This document shows, piece by piece, positions 36,222 through 44,493 of a stretch of DNA of 64,000 bases (the stretch's first letter is position 1; every line of letters begins with the position of its first letter). A program made the translations under genes and the position numbers. The notes below the pieces were generated by a model, which saw only the letters and a list, made by a program, of their open reading frames with translations, ran no database searches and was not told the origin of the DNA. This DNA comes from Haematospirillum jordaniae (lineage in GTDB: Bacteria; Pseudomonadota; Alphaproteobacteria; Rhodospirillales; Rhodospirillaceae). The stretch spans positions 798,001 to 862,000 of the forward strand of contig NZ_CP014525.1 in the NCBI RefSeq assembly GCF_001611975.1, given 5' to 3'.

Positions 36222-37004
36222 ATGGATTTTACCGAAGAACAGGTCCGTCGTTATGCCAGACATATCTTGCTTCCCCAGGTCGGGGCCAAGGGGCAGGATG
36301 CCCTTTTGTCATCCCGTGTCTTGGTGGTGGGCGCCGGTGGGCTTGGGTCTCCTGTCCTGATGTATCTGGCTGCTGCCGGTGTGGGGACGTTGGGGATTGT
36401 TGATGATGACCGGGTTGACCTGTCCAATCTTCAGCGTCAGATCGCCCATACAACGGACCGTGTCGGGGAGCACAAGGTTGACAGCGCGTGCCGTACGATC
36501 CTGGACCTGAATCCCGATGTGAGGATCGAAGCGGTTGCTGAACGGTTGCGGCCGGACAACATTCAGGATCTGTTTTCCGGCTATGACCTGATTGCCGATT
36601 GTTCCGATAATTTTGAAACCCGTTTCCTAGTTAACGATACGGCTGTGCGTAGCGGCAAGACATTGGTCAGTGCCGCGGTGCTGCAGTTTCAAGGGCAGTT
36701 GTGGACAGTTCGTCCCGGTGGTGAAGGGCCGTGTTGCCGTTGCCTGTTCCGTGAGCCTCCTCCTGCCGGAGACGGTCCCTCCTGTGCCGAGGCCGGCATT
36801 CTTGGTTCCGTGGCAGGTGTGTTGGGAACGTTGCAGGCGACCGAGATTCTGAAGGAGCTTCTGGGGATTGGCGAAGGGTTGTGTGGCCGGGTGCTGGTGT
36901 ATGATGCCCTGTCTGCTCGGATGAGAACAATCACGGCGCATCGCGATCCGGAATGCCCGCTATGCTCGGAACCAGCTTCTGCCAATTCTAGGTTTGTTCC
37001 CTGA
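36222..37004 (+). CDS. moeB: MoeB/ThiF/HesA family adenylyltransferase
   Basis: About 260 residues. Its ATP-binding motif GAGGLGSPVLMYLAAAGVG is followed by IVDDDRVDLSNLQRQIAH, DCSDNFETRFLVND and the conserved Cys in PSCAEAGILGSVAGVLG. Two CxxC pairs (CCRC and CPLC) should bind structural zinc. It adenylates the C-terminus of a ubiquitin-like sulfur carrier (MoaD or ThiS). With no rhodanese domain it is a MoeB type; ThiF or HesA is possible. The start at 36222 (MDFTEEQ) is chosen by family match, not by ribosome site. It is convergent with the LpoA-like gene. Confidence 0.88.
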   Translation: MDFTEEQVRRYARHILLPQVGAKGQDALLSSRVLVVGAGGLGSPVLMYLAAAGVGTLGIVDDDRVDLSNLQRQIAHTTDRVGEHKVDSACRTILDLNPDVRIEAVAERLRPDNIQDLFSGYDLIADCSDNFETRFLVNDTAVRSGKTLVSAAVLQFQGQLWTVRPGGEGPCCRCLFREPPPAGDGPSCAEAGILGSVAGVLGTLQATEILKELLGIGEGLCGRVLVYDALSARMRTITAHRDPECPLCSEPASANSRFVP

Positions 37005-37015
37005 TAGTGCCTGCC

Positions 37016-38365
37016 TCAGCTTCCCGGGCTTTTGCGGTTGAAGGTTCCCGGGGCCGGTGAAACAACGTGTGGCCCCGCTGGCTGGATTTCCATGATAGCC
37101 AGTCCACGTTCGACAATCCCGTCGGGGCGGAAGCGGAACAGGCCATCCCATCCTTCAAAGCCAGACGGATCTGTCAGTTTCTCGGGACGAAAGGCTTGCC
37201 CGGGGTGTGCTGCCATGGCGGACAGGCGTGCTGCCAGTGCGGTTAGATCGTAGCCTAGGCTGGCAATCTGGCTTGCTGGCGGCTTGCCAAAGGCTTCCTG
37301 GTAGCGATTGATAAAAAGCCCCCGCGCGGCAGGAGGCGAAGCCGGATACCACGCCCCACGCAGGGCCGGATCTGTCCGTGTGGTGCCTTCGTTCCACAGC
37401 ATGGGGCCGATCATGCGAACGTTAGAGGATGTGACATCAACGCTGGCCAGAAGGGCAAGATCTTCCATCAGGTCTGTGCCTGATGAGGTCATCAGAAGGG
37501 CGTCGAACGGCAGGGCCCCGGCTGTTTCACGGATTTGTAGTGCGGCGGCATGTTTTACGGATTCTGGATCGGTCTTGTTTTCCAGACTCTTCAGTTGTCG
37601 GTTCCGCTCGGCAACCCGGGCCTGGAAGGATGTCAGCGTGGCGATTCTGGACCGGGCATCTTCCCCCGTTGTGCGCAGCAGGGTGTTGACCAGTGTGCCG
37701 CCCCCTTCCATGACAGCCTGCTCGTAGGCACCGGCCATTGCCCGTCCGAATGGTGTGTCGGTGGACAGGACCGCAAAGCGGGTCAGCCCTTGTTCACGGG
37801 CGTAGGAAACAACGCGCGTGGCTTGTTCCCGAATCAGGAAGCCAGCAACGTATATGCCGTGTTCGGCTGCTGTAGGGTCTGTCGTCAGGGTTAGGGCCGG
37901 AACGCCGGCACTCTGAACCTGCGTAGCAATGGCCTTGACTTCAGAGGAGAACAAGGGGCCGATCAGGATCGATGCCCCATCGGTAATCGCACGTTCGGCA
38001 GCCCGTCTGGCACCGTCAGGTGTACCGGCTGTATCATAGGGATGCAGGGATGTTGCATCACCGCCCATGTCAAACAAAGCCAGCTGGGCCGCATTGACAA
38101 TGGACTCTCCGGTTTTTCCGGTTTCACCACTCAGGGGAACCAGAATGGCGACCTTTGTTTTTCCCTGGAGGAGATCCTGCTGGGTGACAGATTTTCCGCT
38201 CTCTGTCTGTAACGGGGTCTTCTCCCCGTGCGGTGGGGATGCTACGTCTATGCCTTTGCAACCGGCAACAAGAGCAAGGGCCATGATACTGGCCAGTGCT
38301 ACAAGTCGCTTGAGACAGGCAGGATAACGTGAAACCCGACTCCCCGGGAAAGAAGAAAGGTGCAC
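37016..38365 (-). CDS. LpoA/YraM-like lipoprotein, penicillin-binding protein activator family
   Basis: The protein has 449 residues. A lipoprotein signal (MALALVAGC, lipid on Cys36) is followed by a periplasmic binding protein type I fold (about 70-430; VAILVPLSGETGKTG, AITDGASILIGPLFSSEV, GYDLTALAARL). It resembles YraM/LpoA, the outer-membrane activator of PBP1a, without the N-terminal TPR domain. Adjacent rsmI, yraN and a BON lipoprotein match the E. coli yraL-yraM-yraN-yraP order. The start is GTG 38365, behind a strong GGAGG spaced six bases, and it overlaps the divergent rsmI start by 37 bp. Confidence 0.85.
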   Translation of the reverse strand: MHLSSFPGSRVSRYPACLKRLVALASIMALALVAGCKGIDVASPPHGEKTPLQTESGKSVTQQDLLQGKTKVAILVPLSGETGKTGESIVNAAQLALFDMGGDATSLHPYDTAGTPDGARRAAERAITDGASILIGPLFSSEVKAIATQVQSAGVPALTLTTDPTAAEHGIYVAGFLIREQATRVVSYAREQGLTRFAVLSTDTPFGRAMAGAYEQAVMEGGGTLVNTLLRTTGEDARSRIATLTSFQARVAERNRQLKSLENKTDPESVKHAAALQIRETAGALPFDALLMTSSGTDLMEDLALLASVDVTSSNVRMIGPMLWNEGTTRTDPALRGAWYPASPPAARGLFINRYQEAFGKPPASQIASLGYDLTALAARLSAMAAHPGQAFRPEKLTDPSGFEGWDGLFRFRPDGIVERGLAIMEIQPAGPHVVSPAPGTFNRKSPGS

Positions 38366-39300
38366 GGTTAACCTCCGGTGCCACTGGAAAAAGAGAAGGC
38401 CATGCTAGCGGTCATGATGCCGTTAGTAAACCTGTGCCGGAACGGACGCTGTCTGCCGGCCTGTATATTGTTGCCACACCGATCGGCAACATGGGCGATA
38501 TTACGGAACGAGCCTGTCGTGTTCTGGCGGGCGCGGATGTTGTCGCGTGCGAGGATACCCGGGTAACCGGGGCCATGCTCAAGCGGCTGGGCATGTCTGT
38601 GCCTCTTCTTGCCTACCACGAACATAATGCGGATCGGGTGCGTCCGCAGATTCTCGCTCGCGTAGCCGGCGGAGAGGCTGTTGTTCTTGTATCCGATGCC
38701 GGAACACCCCTGATTTCCGACCCCGGATACAAGTTGGTCCGCAGTGCCGCCGATGAGGGCCTGTCTGTCATTCCGGTTCCCGGTGCTTCGGCATTGCTGA
38801 CGGCACTCATGGTTGCCGGTCTGCCGACGGACCGTTTTCTTTTTGCCGGTTTTCCGCCGGCTCGTTCAAAGGCGAGACAGGACCTGTTCGCTTTCCTAGC
38901 CGCGGTTCCGGCAACACTTGTCTTTTACGAATCCGTTCATCGCTTGCCCGAAAGTCTGGCTGACATGGCGGCTGTTCTGGGTGATCGCCCGGCCGCAGTC
39001 TGTCGCGAGCTGACAAAGCTGTATGAAGATGTACGGCGTGGGTCCCTGCCGGAGCTGTCTGCCTTGTATGAGCAGGAGGGGGCGCCGCGTGGCGAGGTTG
39101 TGGTCGTTGTAGGGCCTCCGTCCGACACCGGTCATGCTGTCTCCACAGACGATATCGATGCCCTTTTGCGGCAGTCGTTGCAAACACTGTCGATACGGGA
39201 TGCAGTGTCCTTGGTTGCGGGGCAGACCGGTGTCAAGAAGCGAGATGTCTACGCGCGGGCCCTGGAATTGACAACGCCGGGACACATGCGTGGTGACTGA
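38329..39300 (+). CDS. rsmI: 16S rRNA (cytidine-1402) 2'-O-methyltransferase
   Basis: The protein has 323 residues. It is a tetrapyrrole-methylase-fold SAM enzyme: LYIVATPIGNMGDITERA, ACEDTRVTGAMLKRLG, SDAGTPLISDPGYKLV, and VPGASALLTALMVAGLPTDRFLFAGFPP. It methylates C1402 of 16S rRNA together with RsmH. The first 40 residues are basic and disordered. GTG 38329 has AGGATAAC upstream and overlaps the divergent LpoA-like gene by 37 bp; a GTG at residue 36 would avoid the overlap but lacks a ribosome site. yraN starts inside its last 11 bases. Confidence 0.93.
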   Translation: MKPDSPGKKKGARLTSGATGKREGHASGHDAVSKPVPERTLSAGLYIVATPIGNMGDITERACRVLAGADVVACEDTRVTGAMLKRLGMSVPLLAYHEHNADRVRPQILARVAGGEAVVLVSDAGTPLISDPGYKLVRSAADEGLSVIPVPGASALLTALMVAGLPTDRFLFAGFPPARSKARQDLFAFLAAVPATLVFYESVHRLPESLADMAAVLGDRPAAVCRELTKLYEDVRRGSLPELSALYEQEGAPRGEVVVVVGPPSDTGHAVSTDDIDALLRQSLQTLSIRDAVSLVAGQTGVKKRDVYARALELTTPGHMRGD

Positions 39301-39670
39301 GGGCTGTTCCGGGTCATCAGTCCGTGGTCGTCAGGCCGAGCAGGTGGCGGCTGTGTTCATGGAGCTGATGGGCTGGCGTGTTCTGGGTCGGAATATCCGT
39401 GGTGAGCGTGGTAGCGGGGTTGGTGAACTTGATTTGATTGTTTGCCGGAAGAGCCTTGTTGCCTTTGTCGAGGTGAAGGCGAGGGAACGCGTGCCGGATG
39501 CCTTGGAGGCGCTGTCATCCCGTCAGCGATGTCGCCTTGAACGTGCAGCCGAAATGTGGATGGCCTGCCATGAAGATGTATCCTGTCAGGGGATTCGCTT
39601 TGACGTTGTTGTTGTCCCGCGGTCCGGATGCCCGCAACATGTTCCGGATGCTTGGCGCCCTTGGGGGTAG
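39290..39670 (+). CDS. yraN: YraN family protein (UPF0102), endonuclease-like
   Basis: The protein has 126 residues from GTG 39290, overlapping the rsmI stop by 11 bp. The core GELDLIVCRKSLVAFVEVKARE carries the E-D-ExK pattern of the restriction-endonuclease-like fold of UPF0102 proteins. Function is unproven; a nuclease in repair or envelope-linked processes is suggested by the fold. It belongs to the conserved rsmI-yraN-BON lipoprotein group. Confidence 0.88.
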   Translation: MVTEGCSGSSVRGRQAEQVAAVFMELMGWRVLGRNIRGERGSGVGELDLIVCRKSLVAFVEVKARERVPDALEALSSRQRCRLERAAEMWMACHEDVSCQGIRFDVVVVPRSGCPQHVPDAWRPWG

Positions 39671-39702
39671 TTTTTGATTCTTATTCGCTGCACAATGCCT
39701 GT

Positions 39703-40383
39703 ATGAGGCAAAAAGCACGCGGGTATAACGGCTTGGTCCCGGTCTTTTTTCTCCTGCTTGCCCTGTTTTTGACACCGGGGTGTACGAAGCAGGGGGTTCT
39801 TGTTGGCGCGGCCTCGTCCTTTGTTTCTGCGGCGCGTGAAGAGCGCGGGGTTGAAGGTGTCGCCACGGATGCCTGGATCTATACAGAGATCCAGCGTTTG
39901 TTTCTGGAGGAGGACCACGCGCTGATGACCGACATTGATGTAACAGTCTTCGAGCGCCGTGTGCTTCTGACCGGTATGACCGAAGATCCCAAAAAGGCCC
40001 GTCTTGCTGTGCGTCTGGCTGCATCACCGCGCCCGGTGATCGAGGTTATTGATCGTATCCGCCGTCTGTCCCCGGATGAGGATACTGAATATCTGCGCCC
40101 TGTCGTGACCTTGAGAGATATGCTGATTGCGGCCGAGATCCGTTCTGCACTCATGTTTGATGCCCAGATCCGTGCCATCAATTTTTCCGTCGATGTTGTT
40201 GATCGCGTTGTTTACCTGATGGGCATTGCCCAGAATCAGGAAGAATTGTTCCGGGTCCTGGACTGGTGCCGTTCAGCAGGGTATGTGCGGGATGTGGTCA
40301 ATCTTGCGGTGCTGCGTACGGACGGGCGTCGTCTTGCATCCGGAACCCGTCTGGCGACGGATTTCCCCGAGGGAGGACTTTGA
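39703..40383 (+). CDS. BON-domain lipoprotein (DolP/YraP-like)
   Basis: About 226 residues from ATG 39703. A lipoprotein signal ends in LFLTPGC (lipid on Cys27). Two BON domains follow (about 60-130 and 135-205; the TDIDVTVFERRVLLTGMTEDP and AINFSVDVVDRVVYLMGIAQNQEE halves). E. coli DolP is an outer-membrane lipoprotein that supports BamA and membrane integrity. The neighbourhood (rsmI, yraN, LpoA-like) supports orthology. The last base of its stop is the first base of the next start codon. Confidence 0.87.
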   Translation: MRQKARGYNGLVPVFFLLLALFLTPGCTKQGVLVGAASSFVSAAREERGVEGVATDAWIYTEIQRLFLEEDHALMTDIDVTVFERRVLLTGMTEDPKKARLAVRLAASPRPVIEVIDRIRRLSPDEDTEYLRPVVTLRDMLIAAEIRSALMFDAQIRAINFSVDVVDRVVYLMGIAQNQEELFRVLDWCRSAGYVRDVVNLAVLRTDGRRLASGTRLATDFPEGGL

Positions 40384-41222
40384 TGGCAAATCCGGTCACG
40401 GACCATATTCTCGACACCTTGTCTGCGGTCGATGATCGTGCACTGGACCTTGCCATGGCGGCTCTTGCCCTAGCAGACACGGCCCGGCCCGGCCGTTGCT
40501 TTGAGTTTTATGTCACCCACCTTGGTATCTTGGTTGCCGAAGCCCTGCGGGAAGCTGGCCGGGTATCAATGCCGGAGAGTGCTCGTCGGCGGGGCGAGGT
40601 TCTACGGTCTGTTCTGGTTGACCGCTGGCATTATCACGGTGATGTCGAAACATATGAAGATCTGGACAATGCCGATCTGATGCAGGTGATAGACCGGCGC
40701 AAGGGATTGCCGGTTACCTTGGGGATCCTGTATTTGCATGTGGCCCGCAAACTAGGTTGGGATGCCGATGGTCTGGCGTTTCCTGGGCACTTCCTGATTC
40801 GTGTGTGCGGTGATGCTGGGGATCGTATCATCATGGATCCATTCCATGATGGTGTCGAGATTTCGCCGGCTGATTTGCGAGCCTTGTACAAAAGCGTCAA
40901 GGGACAGGGAGCCGAGCTGGCCCCCGAGGCCTATGCCCCGGTGACCAACCGCGAGATCCTGTTGCGCCTACAGGGGAACATCCGTCTGCGTGCGCTTCAG
41001 GAGGGGGACTATCCAACAGCTTTGTCTGCGGTCCAGAGAATGCTGCTGATTGCCCCGTCTGATTTTCGTTTGTGGCGGGAAGGCGGCTTGATGCATATGC
41101 GTCTGGGTGATCTGGACAGTGCCCTGACGGCTCTGGAACGTTATCTTGGCATTGCCCCTCCGGGGCCGGATCGGGATAGTATTGCCCGTGTGATGGAAGA
41201 GTTGCGTCAGGGGCGGTCTTGA
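40383..41222 (+). CDS. SirB1-family transglutaminase-like protein with TPR
   Basis: About 279 residues from ATG 40383 with GGGAGG six bases upstream and a one-base overlap with the BON gene. The central region (about 95-190) matches the SirB1/transglutaminase-like family: LMQVIDRRKGLPVTLGILYLHVARKLGWDADGLAFPGHFLIRV. The C-terminal TPR-like helices (about 195-275, GDYPTALSAVQRMLLIAPSDFRLWREGGLMHMRLGDLDSAL) may bind a partner. The biochemical role is not known. Confidence 0.85.
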   Translation: MANPVTDHILDTLSAVDDRALDLAMAALALADTARPGRCFEFYVTHLGILVAEALREAGRVSMPESARRRGEVLRSVLVDRWHYHGDVETYEDLDNADLMQVIDRRKGLPVTLGILYLHVARKLGWDADGLAFPGHFLIRVCGDAGDRIIMDPFHDGVEISPADLRALYKSVKGQGAELAPEAYAPVTNREILLRLQGNIRLRALQEGDYPTALSAVQRMLLIAPSDFRLWREGGLMHMRLGDLDSALTALERYLGIAPPGPDRDSIARVMEELRQGRS

Positions 41223-41288
41223 GCCGAGTATGGGGGCCCTTTTTACCGTGGACCCTTTTGCGTCCTGTTCAGAATGGATGTTGCCTAC

Positions 41289-42239
41289 ATGAGTCTTGCT
41301 GTTGCCGTTCAGATGGATCCGATGGAGTCTGTTTCCATCGATGGGGACACCACGTTTGCCCTAGCGGAGTGCGCCCAGTCCCGGGGGCATCGGCTGTGGC
41401 ACTATCAGCCGCGTGATCTCAGCTTCCGTGATGGGGTGGTTACGGCCCGCGCACGTGCCTTGACCGTGCGCCGCGAGAGAGGGAACCACTTTACCCTGGG
41501 GCCTGCCGAGATCTTGGACTTGTCTGCGGTGGATGTGGTTCTGCTGCGTCAGGACCCGCCGTTTGACATGAGTTACATTACCAACACCCATTTACTGGAG
41601 ACGATCCATCCTCGCACCTTGGTCGTCAATGATCCATTGGAGGTGCGCAATGCCCCGGAGAAACTGTTCCTGACCCGTTTTCCGGGGTTGATGCCGCCGA
41701 CCCTTGTTTCTGCTGATCCGGATGCTATCCGGGCCTTCCGGGCCGAGCACCGGGACATCATTATCAAGCCGCTGTATGGCAATGGTGGTGCGGGTGTCTT
41801 TCATCTGAAACCTGATGACGAGAATCTGGGGTCACTTCTGGACATGTTCTTCCAGCAATCCCGCGAGCCTTTGATGATCCAGCGCTACCTGCCCGAGGTA
41901 CGCAAGGGCGACAAGCGTATTATTCTGGTGGACGGCAAGCCTGTAGGTGCCTTGAACCGTATTCCGGCCGATGGTGATGCCCGATCCAACATGCATGCGG
42001 GAGGCAAGCCTGTTCCGGCTGAATTGACCCCGCGTGAAGAGTACATTTGTGCAACCATTGGACCAGAATTGAAATCACGGGGCCTGATTCTGGCCGGTAT
42101 TGATGTGATTGGAGACTGGCTGACAGAGATCAACGTGACCAGCCCGACCGGTATCCAGGAGATTCGGCGTTTTGACGGGACAGATATCGCCTCTCTTGTC
42201 TGGGATGCCATTGAATTACGCCAGATCCGGCCTGCCTGA
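41289..42239 (+). CDS. gshB: Glutathione synthetase
   Basis: About 316 residues from ATG 41289 (MSLAVAVQMDPMESV, matching homologues); ATG 41274 is possible. It is an ATP-grasp enzyme: DPPFDMSYITNTHLLE, NDPLEVRNAPEKL, IIKPLYGNGGAGVFHL and ADGDARSNMHAGG. It joins gamma-glutamylcysteine and glycine. It follows the BON/SirB1 genes, and in many proteobacteria gshB is near rsmI/yraN. gshA is not in the window. Confidence 0.93.
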   Translation: MSLAVAVQMDPMESVSIDGDTTFALAECAQSRGHRLWHYQPRDLSFRDGVVTARARALTVRRERGNHFTLGPAEILDLSAVDVVLLRQDPPFDMSYITNTHLLETIHPRTLVVNDPLEVRNAPEKLFLTRFPGLMPPTLVSADPDAIRAFRAEHRDIIIKPLYGNGGAGVFHLKPDDENLGSLLDMFFQQSREPLMIQRYLPEVRKGDKRIILVDGKPVGALNRIPADGDARSNMHAGGKPVPAELTPREEYICATIGPELKSRGLILAGIDVIGDWLTEINVTSPTGIQEIRRFDGTDIASLVWDAIELRQIRPA

Positions 42240-42371
42240 TGTTCCGGCTGGTATTTCTTTTGACAACGTTCTGATTTTGCCTGTTTCCTGTAGGATGGGG
42301 CTGGTATGGTCCCGCTCCTTTTCAATTTGGGCAATAGCCCGTCTCTTTTACAGGAAGAATGGCGATCCCTG

Positions 42372-42989
42372 ATGCTGTTTCTGGAAGGTATGATAGTTGG
42401 TTTCCTGATCGCAGCTCCGGTTGGACCCGTGGGGATTCTGTGCATCCGTCTGGCCTTGAATGACGGTCGCGCTGCCGCTTTTGTCGCTGGTCTTGGTGCT
42501 GCTGTGGCTGATACCTTCTATGGTGCCGTTGCTGGTTTCGGCTTGTCACTGGTTTCCGGTTTCCTGATGGAATACCGTGAGCCATTGTCTCTCGTCGGGG
42601 GGGCCGTTCTTCTGGTTCTGGGCATCAGGACATGGCGTCAGCCCCCGCCGGAGTTGCGGGCTGAGTCCGGACTTCACCCCGGTCTCTGGCGTGACTTTAC
42701 AGCCACATTGTTGCTGACTCTGACAAATCCAGCCACAATTCTGGCTTTTATGGCTGTTTTTGCCTCTCTTGGTTCAGTTCGGGCCGGCGAAAGCCCAGCC
42801 CGGGCCTTTACCCTTGTGGCCGGGGTTTTTGCAGGATCTACCTTGTGGTGGTTTACGCTTTCGGCGCTGGCCGGGGCCGTCCGTCACCGCTTCAGTCCTG
42901 TATGGCTGATGCGGCTTAACCTGTGTGCCGGCGGGCTTTTGTTCCTGTCCGGTGTGGCGGCACTGCTCAGTCTTTTCTATCTTGGCTAG
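42372..42989 (+). CDS. LysE-family amino-acid exporter
   Basis: About 205 residues with six hydrophobic helices. The first helix ends FLIAAPVGPVGILCIRLAL, the LysE/RhtB signature; NPATILAFMAVFASLG is the second conserved block. It should export an amino acid or related solute across the inner membrane; substrate unknown. The start is uncertain: ATG 42372 has only a distant AGGA, and ATG 42390 is a shorter alternative. Confidence 0.83.
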   Translation: MLFLEGMIVGFLIAAPVGPVGILCIRLALNDGRAAAFVAGLGAAVADTFYGAVAGFGLSLVSGFLMEYREPLSLVGGAVLLVLGIRTWRQPPPELRAESGLHPGLWRDFTATLLLTLTNPATILAFMAVFASLGSVRAGESPARAFTLVAGVFAGSTLWWFTLSALAGAVRHRFSPVWLMRLNLCAGGLLFLSGVAALLSLFYLG

Positions 42990-43045
42990 TCCTTGCCGTC
43001 TGTCTTTTGGCAGCCAAGCTGGCTGAGTGCTGACAGATCAGGCCA

Positions 43046-43074
43046 TTGACTTTGCCGTTCTATCCGGAACAATG
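43046..43074 (+). promoter_or_regulatory. Possible sigma-70 promoter of usg
   Basis: TTGACT (43046-43051) is a near-perfect -35 element; 17 bases later ACAATG (43069-43074) is a poor -10. The usg start lies 57 bp downstream. Confidence 0.35.
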
Positions 43075-43130
43075 AATTCTGCGGCAGCGCGGGCCGCATG
43101 TGTGTCTTCCCACAGTACGGGAGGTTCTTC

Positions 43131-43391
43131 ATGTCCCTGCGTCTTCAGCTTCAGGACTACCGGCTGACCACAGCGTTCATTTTGTATCACCTGCCAGACC
43201 ATCCCTCTGTCCTGCAGGAGTTTGTCTGGCAGTTCTACGATGTTGCACCCCGCTACCCCGAACTCCACCGTTTCCTTCATTTCTGGGAGCGGGAGATCGA
43301 GGGGCGCCTCCATTCTGTCCGGGTTGCCGGCTGCGAGCTCATTACCCCGGGAGAATGGCGTGGTGTTGATGCGGAGTTGCAGCTGAACTGA
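43131..43391 (+). CDS. usg: Usg family protein
   Basis: An 86-residue protein from ATG 43131 with GGGAGG six bases upstream. It matches the Usg family: LQLQDYRLTTAFILYHLPDHPSVLQEFVWQFYD, followed by FLHFWEREIEGRLHSVRVA. Usg is a small conserved alphaproteobacterial protein, often near trp genes, without a settled function. The end is seven bases from that of the convergent reductase gene. Confidence 0.88.
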   Translation: MSLRLQLQDYRLTTAFILYHLPDHPSVLQEFVWQFYDVAPRYPELHRFLHFWEREIEGRLHSVRVAGCELITPGEWRGVDAELQLN

Positions 43392-43397
43392 CCGCCC

Positions 43398-44432
43398 TCA
43401 GCTTCCTGCCAGTGCGGGGATCCCGCCGGATGTGGAGTGCTGGAAGTGCAGTGCCTCACCGGGGAAGACCAGCGGATAGGCTGCATGCGCGGCTTGTGCG
43501 GCCTCGGCAAATCCGGTCAGGATCAGCTTCAGCTTGTGCGGATAACTGCAGACGTCGCCAACGGCAAAAATTCCCTCGATATTTGTTGCCGCTGTGGTCG
43601 GATCAATACGAACTGTATTGCGGTCCATGCCCAAGCCCCACTGAGCAATCGGGCCCAGCTCGGTCGCCAGACCAAAGAACGGCAGCAACGCATCAGCTTC
43701 AAGGCTTCGTGTTTGTCCATCCATATCAACAACATCAACACGGTGGAGGACGCCGTTCTCTCCATGCAACGCTGCAAGTTGGCAGGGCACAACCAGATCA
43801 ATGGTTCCAGCATCTGCCAAAGCTTGCAGCCGGGCGGCGCTTTCCGGGGCGCAGCGGAATTTGGGCCGTCTGTGGACAACGTGGACACGGGCGGCAATCT
43901 CTGACAGCGAGATAGCCCAGTCCACGGCAGAATCTCCCCCGCCGGCAATAACCACGCGCTTGTTCCGGAAGTATTCCCGCTTGGCTACGAAGTAGAAAAC
44001 GGAATGCCCCTCGTACTGCTCAATCCCTTCCAAGGGCGGGCGATTAGGGCCAAAGGCCCCGGCCCCGGCGGCTATAATCACCACGGCAGCACTGATCCGT
44101 GTCCCTTTGCTTGTGGTCGCCAACCAGCGTCCGTTTTCCCCACGGATCAAGCCGGTGACTTGTTGCCCTAGATGAAAGACAGGATTGAAGGGTGCGGCCT
44201 GCTGTTGCAGGTGATCAACAAGATCCCCGGCCATGACAGACGGGAAACCCGGGATGTCATAGATAGGCTTTTCCGGGTACAGCGCTGTACACTGCCCGCC
44301 CACGGTATCCAGAACGTCCACAACATGACAGCGAATGCGGACCATACCGCACTGGAAGACGGTGAACAGACCAACAGGTCCGGCTCCTACGATCAGGGCA
44401 TCTGTATGGTGTATGGTTTCGGTCATAAACAA
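43398..44432 (-). CDS. Thioredoxin-reductase-like ferredoxin-NADP reductase
   Basis: The protein has 344 residues. It has the FAD motif GAGPVGLFTVFQCGM, the NADP motif AGGGDSAVDWAISL, and the C-terminal FAD contact GIFAVGDVCSYPHKLKLILTGFAEAAQAAHAA. It has no CxxC redox pair, which separates this FNR group (as in Bacillus YumC) from thioredoxin reductase. It should pass electrons between NADPH and ferredoxin or flavodoxin. It follows addA on the same strand after 61 bp, where many alphaproteobacteria have trxA. Confidence 0.9.
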   Translation of the reverse strand: MFMTETIHHTDALIVGAGPVGLFTVFQCGMVRIRCHVVDVLDTVGGQCTALYPEKPIYDIPGFPSVMAGDLVDHLQQQAAPFNPVFHLGQQVTGLIRGENGRWLATTSKGTRISAAVVIIAAGAGAFGPNRPPLEGIEQYEGHSVFYFVAKREYFRNKRVVIAGGGDSAVDWAISLSEIAARVHVVHRRPKFRCAPESAARLQALADAGTIDLVVPCQLAALHGENGVLHRVDVVDMDGQTRSLEADALLPFFGLATELGPIAQWGLGMDRNTVRIDPTTAATNIEGIFAVGDVCSYPHKLKLILTGFAEAAQAAHAAYPLVFPGEALHFQHSTSGGIPALAGS

Positions 44433-44493
44433 GCCTGTCCTGGTGACATGCGGGAAAACGGGGGCGACAGAGTGAACTGTTCGTGCCCGGCAA

